A stretch of 64,000 bases of DNA from Hyphomonas sp. Mor2. GTDB lineage: Bacteria > Pseudomonadota > Alphaproteobacteria > Caulobacterales > Hyphomonadaceae. The stretch covers positions 992,001 through 1,056,000 of the forward strand of contig NZ_CP017718.1 of assembly GCF_001854405.1 (NCBI RefSeq), written 5' to 3'. The position numbers and the translations under genes are program-made. The notes beneath the pieces are model-generated. The model did not search any database and was not told the DNA's origin. It was given only the letters and a program-made list of their open reading frames with translations. Position 1 is the first letter of the stretch. Every line of letters starts with the position of its first letter. Of this stretch, positions 37,816 to 46,523 are shown in pieces.

Positions 37816-38670
37816 TTAATTGTGAAATTCAGCTTCTCCGGTGACATGAACAATTCCAGATTCTGCATTCGAAAGTTGCCAATTCAAGACTGGGCGATCT
37901 GCGGTAATTTCCAGTTTCAGGTTTGAGCCCGGAAACACAGGAGCGCTGAAAGAGCCAGAGAAGCGCTTTAAACGCGATTGGTTGCCCGCCGCCACAGCGT
38001 CTACGACGCCTTTTCCCGCTAGCGCCCAAAGAATGCTGCCGTGAACAATTATTCCCTGTAAACCGTACGCCTTTGCTACATCCTGTTCGGTGTGAATCGG
38101 ATTCCAAATATCCGCACACTCAGAATAAATGTGAGCGATGTGGATTGGGACCGCGATCTCCTCCACAACCTCCAATCGAGAATTTGAGGGCGGTAACGGC
38201 GCATAAGGTGAAAGCTCGAAATCCTCGCACGGCAACGAAACCCCTCGATAAAGCGCTGTCGACCATGTCGAAGTGATTGGTGAATTGTCTTCTAGTGATT
38301 TCGTCGTGAACTTTACGACCGTGATTGCCCCAAGGCTTGAGTTTTTTCCTGAAACAAATTCGGTATCAGTGCGGATACGTTCGCCGATGGTCCATCCACG
38401 GTGGAATTCGGTGTCTTGGCGCAGATGGACACCGGATCGAAGCTCTGTCTCGCTAAAATTGAAATAGTTCGGAATCTTCGATGTGCACGCCCACTCAAAG
38501 CGTGAGTTGATGAAGGGAAGGATGGGCGTGTTTGCTGCTCGTTCGCTGTAATACCGCGCGTCATCGATCAGGAGACCTGCGGCAAACGCCATCGCAATTC
38601 TGTGAGAGAGAACAGAGGCTTCACCTTCGAGCGTTGAGAATTCGGGAACGGCAATCTTGGAGGCTTGCAT
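37816..38670 (-). CDS. MaoC-like hydratase (double-hotdog)
   Basis: 284 residues with two hotdog halves. The N-terminal half carries FFWACTSK-like aromatic patches and SGVHLRQDTEFHRGWTIGERI. The C-terminal half holds the MaoC signature WNPIHTEQDVAKAYGLQGIIVHG, with the Asn-His pair and the D/H active-site pattern. Family members hydrate 2-enoyl-CoA, often giving the (R)-3-hydroxy form. The gene is divergent from the acyl-CoA synthetase at 38886 and shares a 215-bp intergenic region with the perfect palindrome at 38807. Joint control with that synthetase is likely. The substrate is unknown. Confidence 0.87.
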   Translation of the reverse strand: MQASKIAVPEFSTLEGEASVLSHRIAMAFAAGLLIDDARYYSERAANTPILPFINSRFEWACTSKIPNYFNFSETELRSGVHLRQDTEFHRGWTIGERIRTDTEFVSGKNSSLGAITVVKFTTKSLEDNSPITSTWSTALYRGVSLPCEDFELSPYAPLPPSNSRLEVVEEIAVPIHIAHIYSECADIWNPIHTEQDVAKAYGLQGIIVHGSILWALAGKGVVDAVAAGNQSRLKRFSGSFSAPVFPGSNLKLEITADRPVLNWQLSNAESGIVHVTGEAEFHN

Positions 38671-38778
38671 GGCTGCGGGCTCGCTTAGTTTACAATTAAA
38701 AACAGCTCATACGCTATCGAGCGCTTTGCTGACCAGCTAACAGTTTGTTTGTCCCTGCACATGCGAATTCTGTAGTAC

Positions 38779-38824
38779 TTTACAGTTGGCACAGCCGCAT
38801 TATTGTGCTGAACAATTGTTCAGC
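38779..38824 (+). promoter_or_regulatory. Promoter and TetR-type operator, acyl-CoA synthetase side
   Basis: TTTACA (38779-38784), a 16-bp spacer and TATTGT (38801-38806) form a candidate promoter. It is followed at once by the perfect 18-bp palindrome GCTGAACAATTGTTCAGC (38807-38824). An operator here would overlap the transcription start. It shares CTGAAC-N4-GTTCAG with four other sites. Confidence 0.65.
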
Positions 38825-38885
38825 CAATTAAAGGGGCTTAGGCTGATAGTCAATGTCCCAACTTGATAACAGGGAGCAGGCAGCG

Positions 38886-40454
38886 ATGAGCCAAATTGAA
38901 ACGACGTCTGAGAGAATTACCGACCTTCTTGACCAATTCGCAAATACGCGCCCAGACGCTCCTGCTGCGACGCTCGGCGACGATACGCTCTCCTATTCGG
39001 ACCTGAAAAGGGCGCGAAATGATATCGCTAAAGGATTGATGGCCATAGGGGTCAAACCGGGAGACCGCGTCGCCATGATCGCCCATCCATCTAACCAGTT
39101 TTGGATCGCACTCCATGCCGTCACCTCGATTGGAGCAACTTGGGTCGGCGTAAATCCGGTTTATCAAGAGCGAGACTTCGAAAGCGCTTTCTCAGCGGCA
39201 GTTCCAAAAGCGCTGTTGATCGCAACGCAACCCAGCCCGCGTGATTATGCGAGCGAGACGCAAAGATTTATGTCGGGCAGAGTTACTGTGTCTGACCAGG
39301 CAGATGCCAATGGTGAAACGCTATCATTTGATGATCTAGTCGAGCGCGGAAAGTCTGTCACACAAGCCGAGTTGCTCGATCGACAAGCTGGCGTTGATCC
39401 AGAAGATATCGCCGTCATCGTATTTACGTCTGGAACAACTGGAACGCCAAAAGGAGCGATGCTCTCTCACCGCGCTTTGGCAAGCTCTGCCCGCGCAAAT
39501 GGACGTTGGATGACCGATGCTTCCATGGTTTGCGGTGCGTGCGTCAGCCCGGTCAATCATGTTGGCGCTTTGACCAATGTATGCATGAATTTGTTGGCTT
39601 GCGGCGGACATATTGTGTTCCACCCAGGGGTCGATTTGGAGGCCATTGTTAAGATCGGAGAAGTTCATCAACCCACTTTTATGCAAACTTCGCCCACCGG
39701 GTTTTCGATGATGCTCGCCCATGGTGGTTTTGCTGAATTTATCGACGGCTTACGCCTCATTGTGTTTGGTGGGGCGATGACGGCGGAATCTACGCTCGCA
39801 AAAGTGGCCAAGCCCGGGCTCATGATGTCTTCTGTATATGGACAATCAGAGACATGCGGGATCGTAACCTACACAGACCCCGCCGACGATATCGAAGTGC
39901 ACGGCAATACAATCGGTCACGTACTGCCAGGCGCGGAATTGCGCATCGCCGATGAACACGAACAGTCTGTTCGCGATGGTGAAGCAGGCGAAATCCAAAT
40001 TCGCGGTCCGTACTGTATGTCGGGTTACTTTAATAATCCCGAAGCGACCGATGCTGCGTTTACCAGCGATGGTTTTTTACGCACAGGTGATATTGGCAAA
40101 ATTCGAGAGGATGGAAACGTCGTCTTTGTCGGCCGCCTAAAAGAGATGTTTAAATCAGGCGGATACAATGTTTACCCAGTCGAAATTGAACAAGCCATTT
40201 GCGAGCATCCTGCCGTTGCGCTCGCCGCAGTATTGGACGTGCCGCACCCCACTTTCCAAGAAGTCGGTCACGCCATAATTCAACCCAAACCCGGTCAGTC
40301 TGTCACGGATCAAGAAATTGAGGAATTTCTCCGCTCACGCATCGCCAATTATAAGGTTCCAAAATCCTTTCAGACCCTTGAGGCAATGCCACTGCTACCG
40401 AATGGAAAAATCGACAAAGTTGCACTCAGGGAAACACTGCCGACCAGCGTCTAA
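38886..40454 (+). CDS. AMP-dependent acyl-CoA synthetase
   Basis: 522 residues from ATG at 38886 (MSQIETTSERITD), preferred to ATG 38853 because GGGAGCAGG lies upstream and the alignment starts there. AMP-binding motif VIVFTSGTTGTPKGAMLSHRA, adenylate motif YGQSETCGIVTYTD, hinge FLRTGDIGKIREDGNVVFVGRLKEMFKSGG and catalytic Lys region PNGKIDKVAL. It activates a carboxylic acid to its CoA ester. It is controlled, by inference, from the adjacent operator. With the MaoC-like hydratase it would form the entry of a side-chain beta-oxidation. Confidence 0.92.
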   Translation: MSQIETTSERITDLLDQFANTRPDAPAATLGDDTLSYSDLKRARNDIAKGLMAIGVKPGDRVAMIAHPSNQFWIALHAVTSIGATWVGVNPVYQERDFESAFSAAVPKALLIATQPSPRDYASETQRFMSGRVTVSDQADANGETLSFDDLVERGKSVTQAELLDRQAGVDPEDIAVIVFTSGTTGTPKGAMLSHRALASSARANGRWMTDASMVCGACVSPVNHVGALTNVCMNLLACGGHIVFHPGVDLEAIVKIGEVHQPTFMQTSPTGFSMMLAHGGFAEFIDGLRLIVFGGAMTAESTLAKVAKPGLMMSSVYGQSETCGIVTYTDPADDIEVHGNTIGHVLPGAELRIADEHEQSVRDGEAGEIQIRGPYCMSGYFNNPEATDAAFTSDGFLRTGDIGKIREDGNVVFVGRLKEMFKSGGYNVYPVEIEQAICEHPAVALAAVLDVPHPTFQEVGHAIIQPKPGQSVTDQEIEEFLRSRIANYKVPKSFQTLEAMPLLPNGKIDKVALRETLPTSV

Positions 40455-40467
40455 TGAATTTTTCAAC

Positions 40468-41106
40468 TCACTGGTCTCCCTGACGGGTAAATCCATGTCG
40501 CATTAGGGCGCCATAGGCCCGGTGCCGCCGCGCCCAAAGTTCTTTTTCGAAGACCGGTTTTCCTAAGATGCGCTCTACTTGAGGACGTAAAAGAGCTGTC
40601 CCTAATTCTAGATAGATAACCAAAAAGGGCAGCCACAATCGATCGGCGTCATCGCGCAGCTCGCCGTGCGCATCGAGCTTTGTCAGAGCCTCTTGGATTG
40701 AGGTGTACATACGATCAAATAGTTTCGCACCAAGTTCGCGCTCGTCCAACAATGAGCGTTTGAAATAGGCAAACAGATCATCAGCATTGTCTTGGCGGTC
40801 TGCCATCCAAACATCTATCAGTTCGGAGTGGGGTGTCTCAAACAAAAAAGGACGCTCGCTATCCGAAACGCCGGGAAAATCATCGAACACGCTCAAAAAG
40901 TACTTGTCGACTTCTTCAGCCAATCCCTCTTTAGAGCCGAAATGGTGATTTATTAGGCCGACTGAAACGCCGGCAGCAGCCGCAATTTGGCGCACCGTAA
41001 CGCCGTCAATTCCGCGATCGGCGAATAACGCCATCGCGGTTTTGATCAATCGCGTGCGTCCATCGTTTTCTTCCGCGAAAGATCGATCGGTCTGAGTTAC
41101 CTCCAT
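40468..41106 (-). CDS. TetR family transcriptional regulator, likely master of the 34-47 kb island
   Basis: 212 residues. HTH DGVTVRQIAAAAGVSVGLINHHFGSKEGLAEE (about residues 34-65) is a TetR hallmark, and the rest is an all-helical ligand domain. The gene converges with the acyl-CoA synthetase and is divergent from the flavoprotein. The palindrome TTGAAC-GATT-GTTCAG (41251-41266) lies 145 bp upstream of its start, and related palindromes sit before four other local transcription units. It is therefore the best candidate for the protein that binds this motif. GAGAGGA precedes the ATG. The ligand is unknown, perhaps the acyl-CoA made by the adjacent synthetase. Confidence 0.9.
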   Translation of the reverse strand: MEVTQTDRSFAEENDGRTRLIKTAMALFADRGIDGVTVRQIAAAAGVSVGLINHHFGSKEGLAEEVDKYFLSVFDDFPGVSDSERPFLFETPHSELIDVWMADRQDNADDLFAYFKRSLLDERELGAKLFDRMYTSIQEALTKLDAHGELRDDADRLWLPFLVIYLELGTALLRPQVERILGKPVFEKELWARRHRAYGALMRHGFTRQGDQ

Positions 41107-41250
41107 TGGTCGTCCTCTCTACTCAAATAATAGTGGTCGATCCAACGCCACAAAGTCCAACCTATCCGTCCAGTGACAGATCTTATTCGTCAAGCGATTA
41201 ACTGCTTCGCTTGGGCTTCAAAACTCTCATCTGCAAAGCGGATGCCACGG

Positions 41251-41266
41251 TTGAACGATTGTTCAG
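41251..41266. promoter_or_regulatory. TetR-type operator between the TetR and flavoprotein genes
   Basis: TTGAACGATTGTTCAG, six-base arms with one outer mismatch and a 4-base centre, 48 bp before the flavoprotein start. Same class as the palindromes at 18218, 34728, 38807 and 44551. It suggests autoregulation and co-control of the divergent pair. Confidence 0.6.
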
Positions 41267-41313
41267 TCTGGGATAAGGATGTCAATCTATATAAACAAGA
41301 GTGGACTTCTGAA

Positions 41314-42711
41314 ATGGTTACCAAAATCGAGACCGATTATCTGATTATTGGTGGGGGAGCGGCAGCCTTCGCTTTTGCCGACATAATCCTCTCGGAAACC
41401 GAATTTAGCGTCACGGTCGTGGATCGGTATCACCAACCAGGCGGGCATTGGAATTTTGCCTACCCATTCGTTCGCTTGCACCAGCCCTCGTCAGGGTATG
41501 GCGTGGAGTCGCGAGAGCTCGGATCGGGGGCAATCGACAAACAAGGGTGGAATGAAGGCCTGCAAGAGCTGGCCTCGACGGGCGAGATTTTGGCCTATTA
41601 TGACCAACTCCTTCATCAAGACTTCTTACCAACCGGCCGATTCCACTATTATCCCATGTGTGAATATACCGAAGATGGCGCGTTTTCTTCGATCGTTACA
41701 GGCGAGCAGTTTCAAGCAACCATTCGCAAAAAGCTGGTCGACTCTACTCACCAAAAGGTTGTTGTTCCCGCCATGCGCCCTCCGCAGTATCCCGTTTCCG
41801 AAGGGGTTGACTGTGTGTCCCCAGACCGGATTGCGAAACTCAATAAGGGATACGAAAATTACACAGTCGTCGGAGCGGGCAAAACCGCGATAGATACTTG
41901 CCTTTGGCTGATGGGGCAGGGGCTAAGTCCTGATCGCATTCGCTGGATCATGCCAAGAGATTCCTGGCTAATTAATCGTATTCACACCCAGCCAGGTCCT
42001 GAGTTTCAAGACCATTATGTCAAATATCTAGAGGCCCAGTTTGCCGCTGTTATGGGCTCCGACGATGCAGACGCGATGTTTGCTCAACTTGAGCAAGCCG
42101 GGGCGCTCTTACGTTTGGACCCAAGTGTAGAGCCGACAATGTATCGGTGCGCCACTGTCTCTGAGAAAGAGCTGCAGCATTTGCGTGCCATCAAGAATGT
42201 CGTTCGAAAAGGACGTGTCGAATCTATCGAAAGAGATAAAATTGTTCTCGAGCAAGGAAGCGAACAGTTTGAAGCCTCGACCCTCTTTATCGACTGCACA
42301 GCGGACGGATTAGAAAAGCGCCCATCATTGCCCGTATTTGACGGCGATTTGATTACCCTGCAATCGGTTCGCCCATGCCAACAGGTCTTTAGCGCATCAC
42401 TGATTGCTCATTGCGAAGCGGCGTATTCGGACCAAGCAGAGCAAAATGAGATCTGTCGCCCAGTATCGCACCCAGACACCCACATTGATTGGCTGCGGGT
42501 GTCTCTGGAGACTTGTAGGTGTGAGAGCCTCTGGGCCTCCAAGCCCGAACTTCGCAAATGGCTCTTAAACTCGAGGCTTAATTGGTTGTGGCGACTTGGC
42601 CCTGAATTGCCGCAAGATCCAGAAGCCCTTGATCAATCCTTCCAAATGCGTACTGCGATGTTGCAGGCCATGGGTCAGAAGTTTGAACAGATCCTGGCCA
42701 ATTATTCATAG
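41314..42711 (+). CDS. FAD/NAD(P)-binding oxidoreductase (FMO-like fold)
   Basis: 465 residues from ATG at 41314 (MVTKIETDYLIIGGGAAAF), chosen because upstream frame extensions run through the operator. Two Rossmann motifs are visible: GGGAAAFAFADIIL for FAD and VVGAGKTAIDTCLWL for NAD(P)H. The stretch VVDRYHQPGGHWNFAYPFVRLHQPS recalls flavin monooxygenases, but the Baeyer-Villiger fingerprint FxGxxxHxxxW is not evident. The reaction is unknown. An oxygenase in a catabolic island controlled by a TetR repressor is a reasonable guess. Confidence 0.75.
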   Translation: MVTKIETDYLIIGGGAAAFAFADIILSETEFSVTVVDRYHQPGGHWNFAYPFVRLHQPSSGYGVESRELGSGAIDKQGWNEGLQELASTGEILAYYDQLLHQDFLPTGRFHYYPMCEYTEDGAFSSIVTGEQFQATIRKKLVDSTHQKVVVPAMRPPQYPVSEGVDCVSPDRIAKLNKGYENYTVVGAGKTAIDTCLWLMGQGLSPDRIRWIMPRDSWLINRIHTQPGPEFQDHYVKYLEAQFAAVMGSDDADAMFAQLEQAGALLRLDPSVEPTMYRCATVSEKELQHLRAIKNVVRKGRVESIERDKIVLEQGSEQFEASTLFIDCTADGLEKRPSLPVFDGDLITLQSVRPCQQVFSASLIAHCEAAYSDQAEQNEICRPVSHPDTHIDWLRVSLETCRCESLWASKPELRKWLLNSRLNWLWRLGPELPQDPEALDQSFQMRTAMLQAMGQKFEQILANYS

Positions 42712-42750
42712 CGCCCAATAACCGGATCGGTGAGTTGCAACTCGACAGAA

Positions 42751-42789
42751 CTGGCTCCCGGCCATGCACGGGAGCCAGAACGGTTTTCT
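42751..42789. terminator. Bidirectional terminator between convergent flavoprotein and HD genes
   Basis: A 10-bp perfect stem CTGGCTCCCG / CGGGAGCCAG with an 8-base loop is followed by GAACGGTTTTCT. It lies between the flavoprotein stop (42711) and the convergent HD-domain gene stop (42820). Confidence 0.75.
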
Positions 42790-42819
42790 AATAGCGGATA
42801 GAAAGTCCACTTAATACGA

Positions 42820-43398
42820 TTATTCCGCATCCAGGTAGATTGAATTTTTGGGCGCCGAGAACACCCGCCGCACCATCGGTTCAAAAAATTCGAGAGGCTG
42901 GCTTTTGTAAGCAGGATCAAATGCGGCCTGGTCAAATTTGCAAAACTCTGCGCAGGCATCATACCATTGGTGGCCTTTAAACTTGTCCCGCATATTGCGA
43001 TCCAAGCCCACATGGTGGAAAAAGTAGAAGCCTTGGAATACGCCGTGATGTTTAACGATCCAGTGGCATTCTTCACTTACGAAGGGTTGAAGAATTGCAG
43101 CTGCGATATCAGCATGATTGTACGATCCGAGCGTGTCTCCGATGTCATGTAGAAGCGCGCAAACAATGTACTCTTCGTCTTTGCCGGCTTTGTGGCACAT
43201 CGTTGCCATCTGTAGACAATGCTCCAGCCGCGAAACACGCATCCCGCCCATATCGTCCTTTAATAATCTGAGGTGGTCCAGTATCCGGTCCGGCAACTCT
43301 GATGCATAGGCTTTGGCATGTTCGCCCACGATCTGCCAATCTTCCGGTGTGGATTGATCCATACGCGTAAATTGGGCTTGTCCTAAATTAGCACCCAT
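42820..43398 (-). CDS. HD-domain oxygenase-like protein (PhnZ-like)
   Basis: 192 residues. Metal-binding HD-superfamily pattern: His60 in RLEHCLQMA, His84-Asp85 in LLHDIGD, His95 in NHADIAA, His117/118 in VKHHGVFQGF and Asp156 in KFDQAAFDP. This is the full six-ligand set of the mixed-valence diiron oxygenases such as PhnZ and MIOX, plus the GVFQGF signature shared with PhnZ. PhnZ cleaves the C-P bond of an oxidised aminophosphonate, but no phosphonate gene is nearby. The true substrate is likely a hydroxylated carbon compound in this island. Start ATG 43398 has AAAGGA upstream. Confidence 0.78.
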   Translation of the reverse strand: MGANLGQAQFTRMDQSTPEDWQIVGEHAKAYASELPDRILDHLRLLKDDMGGMRVSRLEHCLQMATMCHKAGKDEEYIVCALLHDIGDTLGSYNHADIAAAILQPFVSEECHWIVKHHGVFQGFYFFHHVGLDRNMRDKFKGHQWYDACAEFCKFDQAAFDPAYKSQPLEFFEPMVRRVFSAPKNSIYLDAE

Positions 43399-43511
43399 CC
43401 CGTTTCCTTTCTGGTTTTTTTAGTTTTCGAGGTCGGTTTGTTATTCGTGGTTTGGCGGATTTCTGTGTTTCTTCGCTTGAAAAACGAAACGGCAACTCGC
43501 GAAACAAGAGA

Positions 43512-44429
43512 CTAATTCTCCAACCTATTCGCGTGTTCGCTCAGCCATTCCAGCAATATGCGGTTAACGGCTTCTGGCTGTTCCATTTGGACGAAATGCC
43601 CCGCATTGGGGACACGCTCGACGCGAAGGCCGTTCGGATAGTCTTCTTCTCGCATGCACTTTTCAAAAAAATCGGCGCCAACGCATTGATCAAGATCACC
43701 GCACACCCCCAAGGTCGGCACGGTTTGCAAAGTTTGCGAGTTTAGAGTTTCTAACATGGCCTTGTCTTCGTCCGCAACCGAGGACATTTGCCGGTAATAA
43801 GACAGAGATGCGCGAAGAAATTCAGGGTCCTTGAAACACGTTCTGATATAGTCCAAAGCGTCCCGATTAGGCGTCCATCCAGGAGACCATCGCCGCCAAA
43901 GCTCTTCGATATATGCCGCATCGGATTTGGCGATCCGCCGCTCTGCAATACCCTTGAGTTGGAAGAAGAACATATATCTTGAACGCCACATTTGAGCGAA
44001 ATCTTTTGGCATTTCCACTCGAAGTCGGAGTGAATTTGGTACCGCGATCTGCGTGAGGCTTTGTATTCTTTCCGGCGCCATCATCGCCGCGCCAAATGCA
44101 ATCGGCGAGCCCCAATCGTGTCCTACTAGGTGAGCATGGTCCAATTCCAAGGCATCCAACCAACGAAGAACATCGCCCGAAAGAGAAACGATTCCATAGT
44201 TATTGTTTTTGGGTCGGGACGAACGCTCGTATCCGCGTGTCGTCACCGAGATCGCGCGATACCCTGCATTCGCTAGAGCAGGCAATTGTGCATCAAATGT
44301 GCGCGGACCATCAGGAAATCCATGAATTAAAATGACCGCAGGCCCTTCGCCTAATGACAAGGCTGAAAACGTAAGGTCACCGGTTTCTATCGAAATTGAT
44401 TTCGTATGGCCTGTTTCGAATGATTCCAT
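43512..44429 (-). CDS. Alpha/beta hydrolase, epoxide-hydrolase-like
   Basis: 305 residues from ATG at 44429 (MESFETGHTKSI). The oxyanion motif HGFPDGPRTFDAQLP and the nucleophile elbow LVGHDWGSPIA, with Asp rather than Ser as nucleophile, mark the epoxide hydrolase/haloalkane dehalogenase branch. The C-terminal His region GHFVQMEQPEAVN completes the triad. A TTGACA box followed by the ACTGAAC-GACC-GTTCAGT palindrome lies about 140 bp upstream, so it belongs to the TetR regulon. It could hydrolyse an epoxide, ester or lactone in the catabolic route. Confidence 0.87.
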   Translation of the reverse strand: MESFETGHTKSISIETGDLTFSALSLGEGPAVILIHGFPDGPRTFDAQLPALANAGYRAISVTTRGYERSSRPKNNNYGIVSLSGDVLRWLDALELDHAHLVGHDWGSPIAFGAAMMAPERIQSLTQIAVPNSLRLRVEMPKDFAQMWRSRYMFFFQLKGIAERRIAKSDAAYIEELWRRWSPGWTPNRDALDYIRTCFKDPEFLRASLSYYRQMSSVADEDKAMLETLNSQTLQTVPTLGVCGDLDQCVGADFFEKCMREEDYPNGLRVERVPNAGHFVQMEQPEAVNRILLEWLSEHANRLEN

Positions 44430-44550
44430 TGCCCAACGGCTCCAATAGGATTGTTCTACGTCGTTGCTACGCCAGCAACGCAATCAACGAGGTTTAATGG
44501 CGAAACCGGTCCAGAATTTAACTCGATCTCTAAACGCTCATTCCGACAGT

Positions 44551-44573
44551 ACTGAACGACCGTTCAGTGTCAA
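44551..44573 (-). promoter_or_regulatory. TetR-type operator overlapping a TTGACA box, hydrolase promoter
   Basis: On the minus strand TTGACA (44573-44568) leads into the 18-bp palindrome ACTGAACGGTCGTTCAGT (44568-44551), with 7-bp perfect arms. The -10 region is weak (TACTGT-like). The layout TTGACACTGAAC is the same as at 18240. Drives the hydrolase gene leftward, by inference. Confidence 0.65.
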
Positions 44574-44620
44574 ATGCAACTAACCTAAACACGGAGCCAA
44601 GACACACTCTAGCGCCTGGT

Positions 44621-46222
44621 TCAACGCAAAATGAAATCCGCGCACTTTTCGGAAATCATCATGGTCGGAGCTGTTGTATTACCGCCCGGGATGCGAGGCA
44701 TAACGGAGGCGTCCGATATCCGGATCCCTTCTACGCCGTTCACTTTAAGTGTTCGCGCATCGACCACAGCATTGTCATCGGTCCCCATGCGGCATGAGCC
44801 AACCGGGTGATAGTTCGTATCCGCGCGAGAACGGATGACGTCTTCCCAATCTGCGTCCGATTTGCAGTGCGCCACATCAAGTACCTTCTTAACCTGTGGG
44901 CCAACCCGACGCGAATTCAACACGATCTCATGCATCCTTTTTGAACCGGCAATCATCCGCTGAATGTCATCTTCAGTGTCAAAGAAATTTGGATCGATCA
45001 GCGGCATCGCTTTGTGATCATTTGAAGCGAGCTTAATCGTGCCTCGTGAGGAAGGGCGCAAGTCGAGAATATGGCATGAAATGCCATGACGCGGCTCTAC
45101 CTTGCGTCCATGGTCGTCAGACAGTCCAAAGACAAATTCATACTGTATCTCGGGGCGTGGGCTCTGCGGTGTTAGACGCATAAATCCGTTCACTTCGGCA
45201 AACGTCGTTGTAAACATTCCTCTTTTTTCACGGCGATAACGTCGAAAATTCTGAAACAATGACCAGCCGCCGACCGGGGAGATCCCAAATAAGTTTCGTT
45301 TGTCATCAACATGATAGCGAAGCGTGAAATCGGCGTGATCTTGTAAGTCATAACCCACCATGGGGAGATCGTGAACAATTTCGATCCCGAGCGGCTTCAA
45401 GTCGCTTGCGCGACCGACGCCGGAATTCATCAAGATCTGCGGCGTTCCAAATGCGCCCGCAGATAGGATAATTTCTTTGTTGACCCGCAATACGCGCTTT
45501 TGGCCCTGGTGCTCAACCGCCAGACCCACAGCCTTTTTCCCTTCAAAAATCACGCGTACGGCTTGGGTGTCTAGCAAGGCTGTCAAATTTGGACGTTGGT
45601 CTAAGTAGGGGATAAGGAATGCGTGCGCGGCCGAGCACCGAGTGCCTTCCTTTTGCATAACTTGAGCGATGCCATATCCCTCCTGGCGCGCACCATTTGG
45701 ATCGGGATTCGAAGAAAGCTGGGCTTCTTTTAGCATCTCAGATAGATGATCGTGCCAAGGATTATCCGTACGCACACGCTCCACATTCATTTCGCCGCCT
45801 TGGCCGTGAAACTCATCGGCGACAGCAGTGTTGTTTTCAGACTTTTTGAAATATTCAAGCACGTCATCGTAACCCCAACCCGGGCAACCAAGATCACGCC
45901 ATTCGTCATAGTCTTTGCGGTGACCGCGCATGTAGATCAACGCATTGATCGCCGATGATCCTCCGAGACCTCGACCTCGCGGTTGGTAGCCGATCCGGCC
46001 ATTTAAACCCTTTTGTGGGACCGTCTGATACGCGTAATTATGTTTGTTTTCTTTGGAGACGTTCGCGATGAGCAATAGCGGAATATCGATCGTGGGGCCC
46101 TTGTTTGCCCCGCCAGTTTCGATCACTGCAACGGTCGTTTTTTTGTCTGCGCTCAAGCGATTGGCAACGGGCGCGCCTCCCGGGCCACTTCCAACGACGA
46201 TATAATCATAGTTTTCGTTCAT
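44621..46222 (-). CDS. GMC family oxidoreductase (choline dehydrogenase-like)
   Basis: 533 residues. N-terminal FAD motif VVGSGPGGAPVANRLSADK with the ETGG end, GMC signature 1 region (PRGRGLGGSSAINALIYMRGHRKDYDEW), signature 2 (LSAGAFGTPQILMNSGVG), and the catalytic His region YHPVGSCRMG near the C-terminus with RIPGGNTTAPTMMISEKCADFI. It oxidises an alcohol to an aldehyde or ketone with FAD. The closest biochemical parallels are choline and alkanol dehydrogenases; the true substrate is not known. It lies downstream of the class II aldolase gene in the same direction, 301 bp away. Confidence 0.92.
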   Translation of the reverse strand: MNENYDYIVVGSGPGGAPVANRLSADKKTTVAVIETGGANKGPTIDIPLLLIANVSKENKHNYAYQTVPQKGLNGRIGYQPRGRGLGGSSAINALIYMRGHRKDYDEWRDLGCPGWGYDDVLEYFKKSENNTAVADEFHGQGGEMNVERVRTDNPWHDHLSEMLKEAQLSSNPDPNGARQEGYGIAQVMQKEGTRCSAAHAFLIPYLDQRPNLTALLDTQAVRVIFEGKKAVGLAVEHQGQKRVLRVNKEIILSAGAFGTPQILMNSGVGRASDLKPLGIEIVHDLPMVGYDLQDHADFTLRYHVDDKRNLFGISPVGGWSLFQNFRRYRREKRGMFTTTFAEVNGFMRLTPQSPRPEIQYEFVFGLSDDHGRKVEPRHGISCHILDLRPSSRGTIKLASNDHKAMPLIDPNFFDTEDDIQRMIAGSKRMHEIVLNSRRVGPQVKKVLDVAHCKSDADWEDVIRSRADTNYHPVGSCRMGTDDNAVVDARTLKVNGVEGIRISDASVMPRIPGGNTTAPTMMISEKCADFILR

Positions 46223-46523
46223 TTACTCTCGCCCGTTTCTAAGTGGGATTGATCTTGGCTCGTTCTTGAGCCTGTCTAATGGAGGTTTTCGTCATTTGAT
46301 GTGACGACGAATGAGTGTTCTAGCGATTAGGTTTGATCTTAGAGGTTCAACAATTCGCATTCAGACAAAGGCCGTAAATGCTGTCGATACTCTCATGGCG
46401 CCGAACCGTGACCATGACGCGGAAGCGTTTCAAAGGCGAAGTTGTGAGCCTTGGGTCCGTACTACGGTGTTCCTTAAAACGTCGCGTCACGCAGCACACA
46501 GCAATAAGCCGATCCTGGACCTT
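46223..46523. other. Intergenic region between GMC oxidoreductase and class II aldolase
   Basis: 301 bp. Two short inverted repeats are visible: GGCTC-N6-GAGCC at 46257-46272 and TCGTCA-N7-TGACGA at 46289-46307. No gene is convincing; an overlapping rightward frame is antisense to the aldolase. A promoter for the leftward GMC gene is expected here but I could not define it. Confidence 0.4.

Noticed and set aside
41314..42711. Baeyer-Villiger monooxygenase assignment for the flavoprotein
   Set aside because: The fingerprint FxGxxxHxxxW was not found; only the two dinucleotide-binding motifs support a flavoprotein.
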